64,000 nucleotides of DNA from Natrinema amylolyticum (GTDB lineage Archaea; Halobacteriota; Halobacteria; Halobacteriales; Natrialbaceae): contig NZ_JAIWPJ010000002.1 in assembly GCF_020515625.1 (NCBI RefSeq), forward strand, positions 372,001 through 436,000, read 5' to 3'. Each line of letters opens with the position of its first letter. The stretch's first letter is position 1. The position numbers and the translations under genes are program-made. Under the pieces are notes generated by a model, which saw only the letters and a list, made by a program, of their open reading frames with translations, had not been told where the DNA came from and did no database searches. Positions 26,040-34,198 of the stretch are shown piece by piece.

Positions 26040-26904
26040 GGGCGAACTCCCTCCCGTAGAGTCCCTGCGGCATGAACAGCAGGAATATCACGAGCACGAC
26101 GAGCGAGAGGATCCCTCTGAACCCGTGCCCGACGAACGTCACCGTGAACTGTTCGAGGAATCCGATCACGTACGCTGCGACTACGGACCCCTTGATCGAT
26201 CCGATACCGCCGATAACGACGATCATGAACGCCAGCGCGAGCGGGTTGAGCCACATGAGCGGCGTGGCTCCGCCCGTCGAACCGAGGATGATACCGGCGG
26301 CTCCGGCGAGCGCCCCGGCGATGAGCCACGTTTTCGATCGGACCGAGTGAAGGTCGACGCCGGTCAACTGCGCCCCGCGTTCGCTCATCGAGGCCGCGAG
26401 GATCGACCGCCCGTCGTCGGTCTTCGTGATGTAGTACCACAACAGTCCGATCGCGATCCACGAGATGACGAACCCGAGGAACTGAACGGTACGCGGCCGC
26501 GCGTTGATCCCGTAGGGCTCGAGGTTCACGGCACCGCTGACGAGCGTCATGCCCAGCGGCGAGCTTCCGAACTGGATGAGGATGACTTCCGTCGCCGCGA
26601 CCGCGACGATGACGGTCGCCAGAAACGTGATGACGACGTTTTCCTCGACCCAGCGAACGAGTATCTGGTACAGCCCCCACGAAAAGAGGGCGACCACGCC
26701 GATGGTGACCGGGAACGCGACGACGGGGTGGGTACTCTGTGCGAGGACACCGAAGACGTAGGCCCCGGACATGATCAGCGCGCCGTGAGCGAGGTTCAGG
26801 GTCCCGCCGACGCCGAAGATCATGGTGAAGCCGATGGCGATCAGGGCGTAGACGGCGCTGATCATCGTTCCTTGCAACACCAGCGTAGCGATATCTCCGA
26901 GCAT
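26032..26904 (-). CDS. livH: Branched-chain amino-acid-type ABC importer permease, LivH
   Basis: 290 residues. The LivH hallmark GTLNLAHGALIMSGAYV is near the N-terminus, with about eight membrane helices and the coupling-loop region MSERGAQLTGVDLHSVRSKT. It lies 3 bases after livK and overlaps livM by 8 bases. Confidence 0.93.
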   Translation of the reverse strand: MLGDIATLVLQGTMISAVYALIAIGFTMIFGVGGTLNLAHGALIMSGAYVFGVLAQSTHPVVAFPVTIGVVALFSWGLYQILVRWVEENVVITFLATVIVAVAATEVILIQFGSSPLGMTLVSGAVNLEPYGINARPRTVQFLGFVISWIAIGLLWYYITKTDDGRSILAASMSERGAQLTGVDLHSVRSKTWLIAGALAGAAGIILGSTGGATPLMWLNPLALAFMIVVIGGIGSIKGSVVAAYVIGFLEQFTVTFVGHGFRGILSLVVLVIFLLFMPQGLYGREFAHD

Positions 26905-26907
26905 TTC

Positions 26908-28251
26908 TCACTGCATCCACGGCGGCATCTGGTGGTCTGCAGTCCGGTGCTGATCGGGGTAGACGCACTCGATTTCCTCCGGTCCGACCCACTGGGTCAT
27001 GGGGTAGTTCGTGATCGTCCCGTCCTCTCCGCGCTCCTCTCGGACGTCGTGTGGGTAGTCAGAGTCCTCGCCGTAGAAGCTGACCTGGCCGGCGACACCG
27101 GTGAAGTCGACGTCGAGCATCTCGCCGACGAAGTCGTCGAGGTTGTCCCGCGTGTTCGTCGTCTCCAGCGAGTCGACGACCTCCTTGAAAACGTGGACGC
27201 CGTCGTACGTGTTGAATCCCATGTACATCGGTGCCCGAATTGGTGCGCTATCCGCGTCCTGATACCGACTGGCGTAGTCGTCGACGAAGGGCTGCGTGCG
27301 GTCCGTAATGGGAGCGACGCCGGCAGCACCGGACTGCGACGTCGTCTCGTAGGTCGCAGCGCCGTTGTACGCCGACGGACCGTTGTACGACGGGAGCATC
27401 CCGGGAACGTGCACGCCCTCGATGCCGAACTCGTACTGGCCCTCGTGCCACCGCGTGAGCATATCGCCGCCGTCGATATGTGCGAAAAACCGCAGGACGA
27501 AGTCCGCGTTCGACTCGTTGACGTCGCTCATCACCGGACCGAAGTCGGTCCCCTCGATCGAGAGGGCGTCCTGATAGACGACCTCTAAGTCCCGCTCCGA
27601 GAGCAGATCCGGAATCTGGTCGCCGAACGGTTCCGTCCAATCGGCCTGATCGCGGAGAAACGCGACTCGGTTCCAGCCGTGTCGATCGTTGAGGTGGGCA
27701 CAGTAGTCGGCGATGGACTCGGCCTGGAAATCGGAATTGATCGGACCGATACGGAATACGTTCTTGTACTGTTCGTAGTCGGAACCGGCGTATTCCGTGA
27801 TCAGGCCCGGATCGGCCGACCCGGTGATCATAAACGGGACGTCGAACTCGGCAGTGAGATCCAGAATCGACTGCGTCGTCTCGGAGTTGAACGTTCCGAT
27901 GAGGAGGTCGACGTCTTCCTGCTGGATGAGTTCCTCCGTCACGTTCTGTGCTTCACTCGGATCCGTTCGCGTGTCCTTCGTGATGACTTCGGCTTCCTCG
28001 CCGTTGAAACCGCCGTCTTCGTTGAGTTCCTCGACAGCCATGTCGACCGTCCGCTTGGATCCGATTCCGAGCGGATTGCTCATCGGCGCGAGATGACCGA
28101 TCGCGAGTCCGTCGCTACCGCCGCCACCGAGACAGCCGGCGAGCGTCGTCGCGACGGCACCGGCACTCGCGGCTCCCAGGAACGTTCGTCGATCGACAGA
28201 ACCGTTACCAAATCTATCCGATTTGAGATTATTATTATCTTCGTTAGCCAT
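26908..28251 (-). CDS. livK: Branched-chain amino-acid-type ABC importer binding lipoprotein, LivK
   Basis: 447 residues. A twin-arginine signal (DRRTFLGAASAG) and lipobox LAGC with C40 give an anchored extracellular protein. The periplasmic-binding-protein type 1 core is seen in GHLAPMSNPLGIGSKRTVD and in FNSETTQSILDLTAEFDVPF. It leads the operon. A Shine-Dalgarno-like GGGAGGAGT (28278-28286 on the minus strand) and a TATA-like CTTTATTAAG (28299-28308) lie upstream, so unlike many neighbours this mRNA has a leader. The ligand is not determinable. Confidence 0.92.
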   Translation of the reverse strand: MANEDNNNLKSDRFGNGSVDRRTFLGAASAGAVATTLAGCLGGGGSDGLAIGHLAPMSNPLGIGSKRTVDMAVEELNEDGGFNGEEAEVITKDTRTDPSEAQNVTEELIQQEDVDLLIGTFNSETTQSILDLTAEFDVPFMITGSADPGLITEYAGSDYEQYKNVFRIGPINSDFQAESIADYCAHLNDRHGWNRVAFLRDQADWTEPFGDQIPDLLSERDLEVVYQDALSIEGTDFGPVMSDVNESNADFVLRFFAHIDGGDMLTRWHEGQYEFGIEGVHVPGMLPSYNGPSAYNGAATYETTSQSGAAGVAPITDRTQPFVDDYASRYQDADSAPIRAPMYMGFNTYDGVHVFKEVVDSLETTNTRDNLDDFVGEMLDVDFTGVAGQVSFYGEDSDYPHDVREERGEDGTITNYPMTQWVGPEEIECVYPDQHRTADHQMPPWMQ

Positions 28252-28298
28252 TGTGTGTCAGTGAGTTACCGATTCTCACTCCTCCCTTTTGATTCTCG

Positions 28299-28308
28299 CT
28301 TAATAAAG
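28299..28308 (-). promoter_or_regulatory. TATA box of the first liv operon
   Basis: CTTTATTAAG on the minus strand, about 52 bases before the livK ATG at 28251, predicts a leader of about 25 bases that contains a GGGAGGAG ribosome-binding site. Confidence 0.5.
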
Positions 28309-28406
28309 ATGAGGGAAGTTAGCAAGAATATTGAGAACAATACACAGGTTAGAAGTTTACGGACGCAATGGCGGTTCGACTGACTGGCCTACTGATCGGC
28401 GGTCAC

Positions 28407-29372
28407 TCAGAGAGTCACGTCGGTATCGACCGTTTTGGTTACTGGCCGATACTCGCCGTTTTCGTACGCGAGACGGCCCTCGTGGTGGAGGTGATCGAGA
28501 TGGGCGAACGCCTCGCCGGGGCCGTGGACGATGTGAATTCCCTCGAGGTCGCCGAACAGATGGGCGCTGACCGTCCAGGCGTCGGCAGGCCCGTGTTCGT
28601 CGAGGAAGGCGAGGATCGCCGCCGTTCGCTCGCGATGGTGCTCGAGGATGGTCTCGGCCCGCTTGGTCGGCTCGTCGATGGGGTCGCGGTGACCGGGCCA
28701 GACCCGTTCGTAGTCGCGGTCGATGAGTCGCTCTACGGTCTCGACGTACTGCTGGAGGGGCCGCTCGACCCGGACGTCCGCGCCGCCGACGTTCGGCGTG
28801 TACACCGGGAGGACGGCGTCACCGACGAACGCCTCGTCACCGCCGTCGGTTTCGAAACAGCACAGTCCCGCCGCGTGTCCCGGCGCGTGGACCGTCTCGA
28901 GGGTCCGTCCGCCGACTTCGAGAACGTCACCGTCCTCGATCGGCGTCGGGTCGGCCGGCCGCCCGTCGATTTCGGCCGACTCGAGGAAGGCGAGGAGTTC
29001 CGCCCGTGCGTCCTCGGGAACGCCCCACTCCTCGAGGCGTTCCCGGCGGCGGTCTTCGACGGCCGCGATCGCGTCCGGTTCCTGGGCGACCAACGGCGCA
29101 TCGGCCTCGTGGACGTAGACCGTCGCGTCGCTTTCGGCCTGAATCTCGCCGGCCAGTCCGGCGTGATCGACGTGGAAGTGGGTGAGAACGATGTCGTCGA
29201 CGTCGGCGAAGTCGTAGCCGCGTTCGGCGAGACCGTCGCGGAGGTCCCGTCGAACGGAGTCGGTGGCGAGCCCGGTATCGACGAGCGCGAGTTCGTCCGC
29301 GGCGTCGTCGTCGAGCACGTAGGCGTTGTTTCGACCCTCGAACTCTTCGTTCCCCAGCCTGATACGATTCAT
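28407..29372 (-). CDS. Metallo-beta-lactamase-fold hydrolase
   Basis: 321 residues. The metal motif HFHVDH is at 65-70, preceded by LVDTGLATD (30-38) and followed by HAPGHAAGLCCFE and a distal WPGHRDPI. The C-terminal 70 residues form a winged-helix-like extension (AHLFGDLEGIHIVHGPGEAFAHLDHL), as in the LACTB2/endoribonuclease-like subgroup, so the substrate could be a thioester or RNA. It is single, divergent from a possible 46-codon frame at 29371. Confidence 0.88.
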   Translation of the reverse strand: MNRIRLGNEEFEGRNNAYVLDDDAADELALVDTGLATDSVRRDLRDGLAERGYDFADVDDIVLTHFHVDHAGLAGEIQAESDATVYVHEADAPLVAQEPDAIAAVEDRRRERLEEWGVPEDARAELLAFLESAEIDGRPADPTPIEDGDVLEVGGRTLETVHAPGHAAGLCCFETDGGDEAFVGDAVLPVYTPNVGGADVRVERPLQQYVETVERLIDRDYERVWPGHRDPIDEPTKRAETILEHHRERTAAILAFLDEHGPADAWTVSAHLFGDLEGIHIVHGPGEAFAHLDHLHHEGRLAYENGEYRPVTKTVDTDVTL

Positions 29373-29511
29373 GTCGAGACACCACTCGCCGATCGCTCAT
29401 AATTCGCCGGGTCGTGACGGGCGTCGCGACGAGTTCGTCGACCACGACGACCTCGAGGCGATCATCACGCCGCAGGGCGACGAGACCGGTATCGCCGTCA
29501 AAACGTCGTGA
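29371..29511 (+). CDS. Possible 46-residue protein or gene remnant
   Basis: The frame from ATG 29371 has strongly coding-like codon use (G or C at almost every third position over its last 30 codons) and ends ITPQGDETGIAVKTS. Its ATG overlaps the start codon of the opposite-strand MBL gene by two bases, which is odd, and no promoter is apparent. It could be a small acidic protein or the 3' end of a lost gene. No family recognised. Confidence 0.3.
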   Translation: MSRHHSPIAHNSPGRDGRRDEFVDHDDLEAIITPQGDETGIAVKTS

Positions 29512-29674
29512 GCTACCGGTAGCAGCCGTGAAGGATGATGTCTGCACTGCTCGTTCGTTCCCGACAGCGCCGAGTGCTCTGCTCGTGCCGGCAATAGGGA
29601 CTCGCCACGCCCTCCCCAGCCGATCGCTGCTCACGGGCGCTGCGTAGCGCCGCGCTCTCGTTCGCCTTCGGTAG
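29512..29674. other. Spacer with short inverted repeat
   Basis: No gene seen. GGCGCT (29636-29641) and AGCGCC (29646-29651) form a small hairpin within a GC-rich stretch just after the gatB stop. Confidence 0.4.
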
Positions 29675-31171
29675 CTACCCCTCGAGTTCGGATCGAAGGA
29701 GCTGATTCACGTCGCCGGGATCCGCGCTGCCGCCGGTCTTCTGCATGACCTGCCCCACGAGGAAGTTGATCGCGCCGTCGTCGCCGGCCTCATAGTCGCC
29801 GACGGCGTCGGGATTCTCGTCGATCGCCTCGACGACGGCCCGCTGGACTTCGTCCTCACCGGTCTTGCCCAGTCCCTCCTCTTTGACGACCTCGTCCGGC
29901 GTCCGGCCGTCGTCGAGCATCGACCGCAGGACGGTCTCGCGGGCGTTCTTCGCCGTGATTTCGTCGTCGGCGACGAGTTCGACGAGCCGTTTGACCTCCT
30001 CGAGGCGGCCCTCGATCTCCGTGATCTCGATGTCGCGGTAGTTGAGTTCGCCCAGCAGGTTGTCCGCGACCCACGTGGCGGCGAGATCGGGGTCGAACTC
30101 GCCCGCGACGTCCTCGTAGAAGTCCGCGACCTGCTTCGTCGAGGTGAGCTTCGAGGCGGCCTCCTCGCTCAGACCGTATTCGGCCCGGAACCGCTCGCGG
30201 CGGGCCGAGGGGAGTTCCGGAATCGCGATCTCCTCTTTCCAGTGGGACACACGGAGAGGCGGCAGGTCAGCTTCCTCGAAGTACCGGTAGTCCTTCTCCT
30301 CCTCTTTCGAACGCATCGAGACCGTGATGCCCCGGGACTCGTCCCAGTGGCGGGTCTCCTGTTCGACCGCGCGGCCGCGCTGGATCGCGTTCTTCTGGCG
30401 CGTCTCCTCGTAGGCCAGCGCTTTCTCCGCGCCCTTGTGACTCGAGATGTTCTTGACCTCCGTCCGGTTCGCGGCCTCGAGCGCGTCGCTCCCGATCTCG
30501 TCGGTGTCGTCGCCGTCGATATCGTCCGCGGGGATGATCGAGAGGTTGGCGTCGATCCGCAGGCTGCCGTCGCGCTCGGCGTCGAAGACGCTCAGGTACT
30601 CGAGGACTTCCTCGAGTTCGGCGAGAAAGGCCCGAACCTCGCTCGGACTGCGGAAGTCGGGTGCCGTGACGATCTCCATCAGGGGCGTGCCCGCGCGGTT
30701 GTAGTCGACGAGGGTGTACTCCGCCGAATCGATGCCGCCACCGCCGCCGACGTGCTGGAGACTGCCCGGGTCCTCCTCGAGGTGGGCGCGCTCGATCGCG
30801 ACGGTGCGCCGCTGGCCCTCGACGGAGACCTCGAGTTCGCCGTCCTGGCAGATCGGCTCGTCGTACTGAGTGATCTGGAAGTTCTTGGGCAGGTCGGGGT
30901 AGTAGTAGTTCTTCCGGTGGAACCGCGTCTCTTCGGGGATGTCGGCGTCGATCGCCTTCCCGATCTTGACGGCGGCCTCGACGGCGCCCTCGTTGAGTAC
31001 CGGCAGCGCCCCCGGGAGCCCGAGACAGACCGGACAGACGTTGTCGTTGGGCTCGTCGCTCGGCTCGGTCGAACAGCCACAGAAGATCTTCGTGTCGGTC
31101 TCCAGTTGGACGTGGACCTCGAGGCCGATGACGGTCACGAGGTCGCCCTGCTGGACGGTCTGGGCAGTCAT
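29675..31171 (-). CDS. gatB: Asp-tRNA(Asn)/Glu-tRNA(Gln) amidotransferase subunit B
   Basis: 498 residues from the ATG at 31171 (MTAQTVQQGDLVTVIGLEVH). Kinase/transamidase subunit that converts misacylated Glu-tRNA(Gln) or Asp-tRNA(Asn) to the correct amide form with GatA and GatC. VIGLEVHVQLETDTKIFCGC opens the catalytic cradle, and zinc-type cysteines are in IFCGC and VCPVCLGLPG. The C-terminal GatB/Yqey tRNA-binding helices run from about 350 to the end. No gatA or gatC is adjacent. Confidence 0.95.
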   Translation of the reverse strand: MTAQTVQQGDLVTVIGLEVHVQLETDTKIFCGCSTEPSDEPNDNVCPVCLGLPGALPVLNEGAVEAAVKIGKAIDADIPEETRFHRKNYYYPDLPKNFQITQYDEPICQDGELEVSVEGQRRTVAIERAHLEEDPGSLQHVGGGGGIDSAEYTLVDYNRAGTPLMEIVTAPDFRSPSEVRAFLAELEEVLEYLSVFDAERDGSLRIDANLSIIPADDIDGDDTDEIGSDALEAANRTEVKNISSHKGAEKALAYEETRQKNAIQRGRAVEQETRHWDESRGITVSMRSKEEEKDYRYFEEADLPPLRVSHWKEEIAIPELPSARRERFRAEYGLSEEAASKLTSTKQVADFYEDVAGEFDPDLAATWVADNLLGELNYRDIEITEIEGRLEEVKRLVELVADDEITAKNARETVLRSMLDDGRTPDEVVKEEGLGKTGEDEVQRAVVEAIDENPDAVGDYEAGDDGAINFLVGQVMQKTGGSADPGDVNQLLRSELEG

Positions 31172-31305
31172 TGGAGGCGATTCGGGCCCGCGGGGGTAAA
31201 ACGTAACGGACCGGCGCGTACGGCGGACCGACGCGCGAACGCCAGCAGACGGCTCGAGCACGTCCTTGGGGCCGGGGTGGCCCCGACGGGTCGGCGACGC
31301 AGGAC

Positions 31306-32637
31306 TCAGGGACCGATCGCGACCGCGCCCTCGCTCGTGTTCACGTACAGGTGGTCGTCGACGATCGCCGGTGTGTGCGCGATATGGGTTCGTTCGTCGA
31401 GATCGATCTCACCGGTCCCGATCGTCGATCCGTCGGTGTGATCGATCGCGACGATCCCGTCTCCACCGAACGTGTAGACGACGCCATCGGCGGCGACCGG
31501 GACCAGTCCGCCGGCTCCCTCCAGATCCCAGCGGACGGTCCCGTCCTCGGCCGCAAGTCCGAAGCACGTCCGCTCGCCTCGTTCGGTACCGATGGCGCAG
31601 ATCGTGTCCGTCTCCTCGAACACGAGCGGCAGTCCGGCCATTCCGGACCGGACTTCGGACGGACGTCTCCCTTCGGTATCGGACTCGGCCCCGTCCGGCA
31701 GGAACGACCACAACTGATCGCCGTCGGCCGCCGAGAGGGCGACGATACCGCCCCCGGTATCGGCCCTGACGGAATCGCTGGCGACCGCGTAGACGACGTC
31801 GTCTCCGACCACCGGTGGGTTGAACGGGGTTCCGCCGTCGTCGACCCGCGAGTCGAACGGGGACTCGGCCGTCCACAGCGGGGAGCCGTCCGCCCGGTCC
31901 GTGGCACGGAGCGTGTCCGCGACGCCGGCGTAGACGGCGTCCTCGGTTACCGTCGGCGGAAACTCGCTCGTCAACCGCCGAACCGAACCGTCGCGCTCCC
32001 ACTCGTACCGGCGCTCGAGGTCACCGTCGTCGGTATCGAAAACGGCGTAGGTCCGCTCGCCGGCGTACAGCGAGCCGCCGTCGGCGGTCGGTGGCGAGTA
32101 GAGCTGTCTCTCGATGGACGCGTTCCAGCGTTCGTCGCCGGTCGCCGGATCGAGGGCCCGGAGGGTGGGACCCCCGTCGAGGGTCACGAGGTACACCGCG
32201 ACGCCGTCGGACTCGAGCGTTTGACTGGGCATCGCGACCGCCTCGTTGCTCCCGCCGGGGGCCAGTTCGACGGTCTCGGCCCAGTCTCGCTCCCCGGTCT
32301 CTCGGTCGACCGCGATCACGTGCGTCTCCCGGCTGACCCCGCGGTCGAAGTCGAACGCGACGATCACTCGATCCCCGAGGACGATCGGAGAAGAGAGCTC
32401 GATCGGGACGCCGTCGTCGGGCGGTTCGAGGTCCTGTTGCCACGCGATCTCGAGGTCGGCTTTCGGTCCGGTCGCGTCGGGATTCCGACCCGAGTTCGCC
32501 GCGTCGTACCGGTACGACGGCCATCCCTCGAGCCGCTGCGGATCGTCGGCCAAGAGGTCGAAGCAGCCGGCCAGTCCGGCCGCGCCGGCACCGCCGATCG
32601 CTCCGAGGGCTTCTCGACGGGTAAGCGGGGACTCCAT
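31306..32637 (-). CDS. PQQ-type beta-propeller lipoprotein
   Basis: 443 residues. A twin-arginine signal (LTRREALGAIGGAG) ends in lipobox LAGC (C25), so the protein sits outside the cell on a lipid anchor. The rest is a repeat propeller with several ALDPATGDERWNA-like blades (ALSAADGDQLW, RATDRADGSPLW, and so on), as in BamB and quinoprotein-like folds. Residues needed for PQQ catalysis are not evident, so a scaffold or binding role is more likely than an enzyme. No assembly machinery is adjacent. Confidence 0.85.
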   Translation of the reverse strand: MESPLTRREALGAIGGAGAAGLAGCFDLLADDPQRLEGWPSYRYDAANSGRNPDATGPKADLEIAWQQDLEPPDDGVPIELSSPIVLGDRVIVAFDFDRGVSRETHVIAVDRETGERDWAETVELAPGGSNEAVAMPSQTLESDGVAVYLVTLDGGPTLRALDPATGDERWNASIERQLYSPPTADGGSLYAGERTYAVFDTDDGDLERRYEWERDGSVRRLTSEFPPTVTEDAVYAGVADTLRATDRADGSPLWTAESPFDSRVDDGGTPFNPPVVGDDVVYAVASDSVRADTGGGIVALSAADGDQLWSFLPDGAESDTEGRRPSEVRSGMAGLPLVFEETDTICAIGTERGERTCFGLAAEDGTVRWDLEGAGGLVPVAADGVVYTFGGDGIVAIDHTDGSTIGTGEIDLDERTHIAHTPAIVDDHLYVNTSEGAVAIGP

Positions 32638-32863
32638 ACGAACCCTAGCGAAGCCGTTCCGTTAAGTGTTACTACTACAACCATTTTGGGAAGAATACAA
32701 CCGGTGGTGGTCGACGACGATCCGGGGCGTCCGGAACTGCCGAGCGCCACGAGACCGGCCGCTCGCTCCGACCGTGGGAGCGAGACGTCCTCGACGACGA
32801 TCGTCCGAGACCGCTCGAGCCTTTTTCCTCGATGCCGTGGAAGCGCTAGTCGAGGTGTGGTGA

Positions 32864-34189
32864 ATGTCAACAAACACAGTCAGACCGTCGTGGCGACGGT
32901 ACCGCTCGGTTCCGATCGTCTACCGAATCGGCGCGGCGTTCGTGCTCGGATCGATCGTCGGCCTGATCGTCGGTCAGCCGGCAACGGTGCTCCAGCCGGT
33001 GGGCGATATCTTCGTCCGACTGTTGAGCATGATCGTCATCCCCATCGTAATCTTCACGCTGCTGATGGGGATCAGACGCATTTCGCCGGCCCAGCTCGGC
33101 CGGATCGGCGGACAGGTGATCGCGCTCTACGCCGTGATGTCCGCGATCGCGGTGTTCATCGGACTGGCGGTGGCGAACCTGGTGAATCCGGGCACCGGAC
33201 TGACGCTGGCCGAGGACGTCGAGTTCGATCCGGCCGAAACGCCGGACTTCGTCGAGGTGCTCGTCGGGATCGTTCCCGAGAATCCGATCGGCGCGATGGC
33301 GGAGGGGGACGTGCTCGCGACGATCTTCTTCGTCATCGTCTTCGGACTCGCGCTCCTCATGCTCGAGGAGTCGACGGACGACGAGGCGGTCTGGTCGGGG
33401 ATCGAGTCGATCTTCAACATCGTCGAGGCGGGGACGGAGGCGCTGTTCAAACTCGTCTGGGGAATCATGGAGTACGGCGTCATCGGCGTCTTCGCGCTGA
33501 TGGCGGCCGTCTTCGGCGACGCAGGTGCGGACGCAATCGTTCCCTTCGCGATGCTGATCGCCGCGCTGACCGCCGCGATCCTGATCCACATCGCGGTCGT
33601 CTACCTCGGCGGTCTGATCGTCGCGCTCACCAGACAGTCCCCCGTCGCCTTCCTCGCGGGTTCGAAGGACGCGATCGTGACCGCGCTCTCGATCCGGTCC
33701 TCGAGCGGTACGCTGCCGGTGACGATGGCCAACGCCGACGAGAACCTGCGGATCGACGAGAGCGTCTACGGCTTCTCGCTCCCGCTGGGGGCGACGATCA
33801 ACATGGACGGGACGGCGATGTACCAGGGCGTCGTCGCCATCTTCGCCGCGAACCTCGTCGGCGTCCAGTTGACCGTCGTCGAGCAGGTGACGGTCGTCCT
33901 CATCGCCGTGCTCGCGAGCATCGGCGCGGGCGGCGTCCCCGGGACGGGGCTGATCATGCTGACGCTCGTGCTGACCCAGCTCGGCCTCCCGCTCGAGGTG
34001 GTCGGCTTCGTCGCCGGCGTCGATCCCATCCTCGATCGGCTCCGGACGATGACGAACGTGACCGGCGACCTCGCCGTCACGACGGTCGTCGCTCACTGGA
34101 ACGACGCGATCGACTTCTCGGGCGGCTCCTGGGCCGACCCGACGCGGGGCCTCGAGGTCGGCGGCGACACTGCGGCGGGCGGCGACTGA
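32864..34189 (+). CDS. Dicarboxylate/amino acid:cation symporter (DAACS family)
   Basis: 441 residues, about eight membrane helices with two re-entrant loops. The serine-rich signature SIRSSSGTLPVTM (hairpin 1), NMDGTAMYQGVVAIFAAN (helix 7, cation/substrate site) and GAGGVPGTGLIMLTLVL (hairpin 2) are intact, so it should import glutamate, aspartate or C4-dicarboxylates with cations. GAGGTG at 32851-32856 may be a ribosome-binding site. Confidence 0.93.
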   Translation: MSTNTVRPSWRRYRSVPIVYRIGAAFVLGSIVGLIVGQPATVLQPVGDIFVRLLSMIVIPIVIFTLLMGIRRISPAQLGRIGGQVIALYAVMSAIAVFIGLAVANLVNPGTGLTLAEDVEFDPAETPDFVEVLVGIVPENPIGAMAEGDVLATIFFVIVFGLALLMLEESTDDEAVWSGIESIFNIVEAGTEALFKLVWGIMEYGVIGVFALMAAVFGDAGADAIVPFAMLIAALTAAILIHIAVVYLGGLIVALTRQSPVAFLAGSKDAIVTALSIRSSSGTLPVTMANADENLRIDESVYGFSLPLGATINMDGTAMYQGVVAIFAANLVGVQLTVVEQVTVVLIAVLASIGAGGVPGTGLIMLTLVLTQLGLPLEVVGFVAGVDPILDRLRTMTNVTGDLAVTTVVAHWNDAIDFSGGSWADPTRGLEVGGDTAAGGD

Positions 34190-34198
34190 TCCCGCCGC

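Noticed and set aside
25975-27588. A 537-codon + strand frame opposite livH and livK
   Set aside because: No domain features; a typical antisense shadow of acidic haloarchaeal genes.
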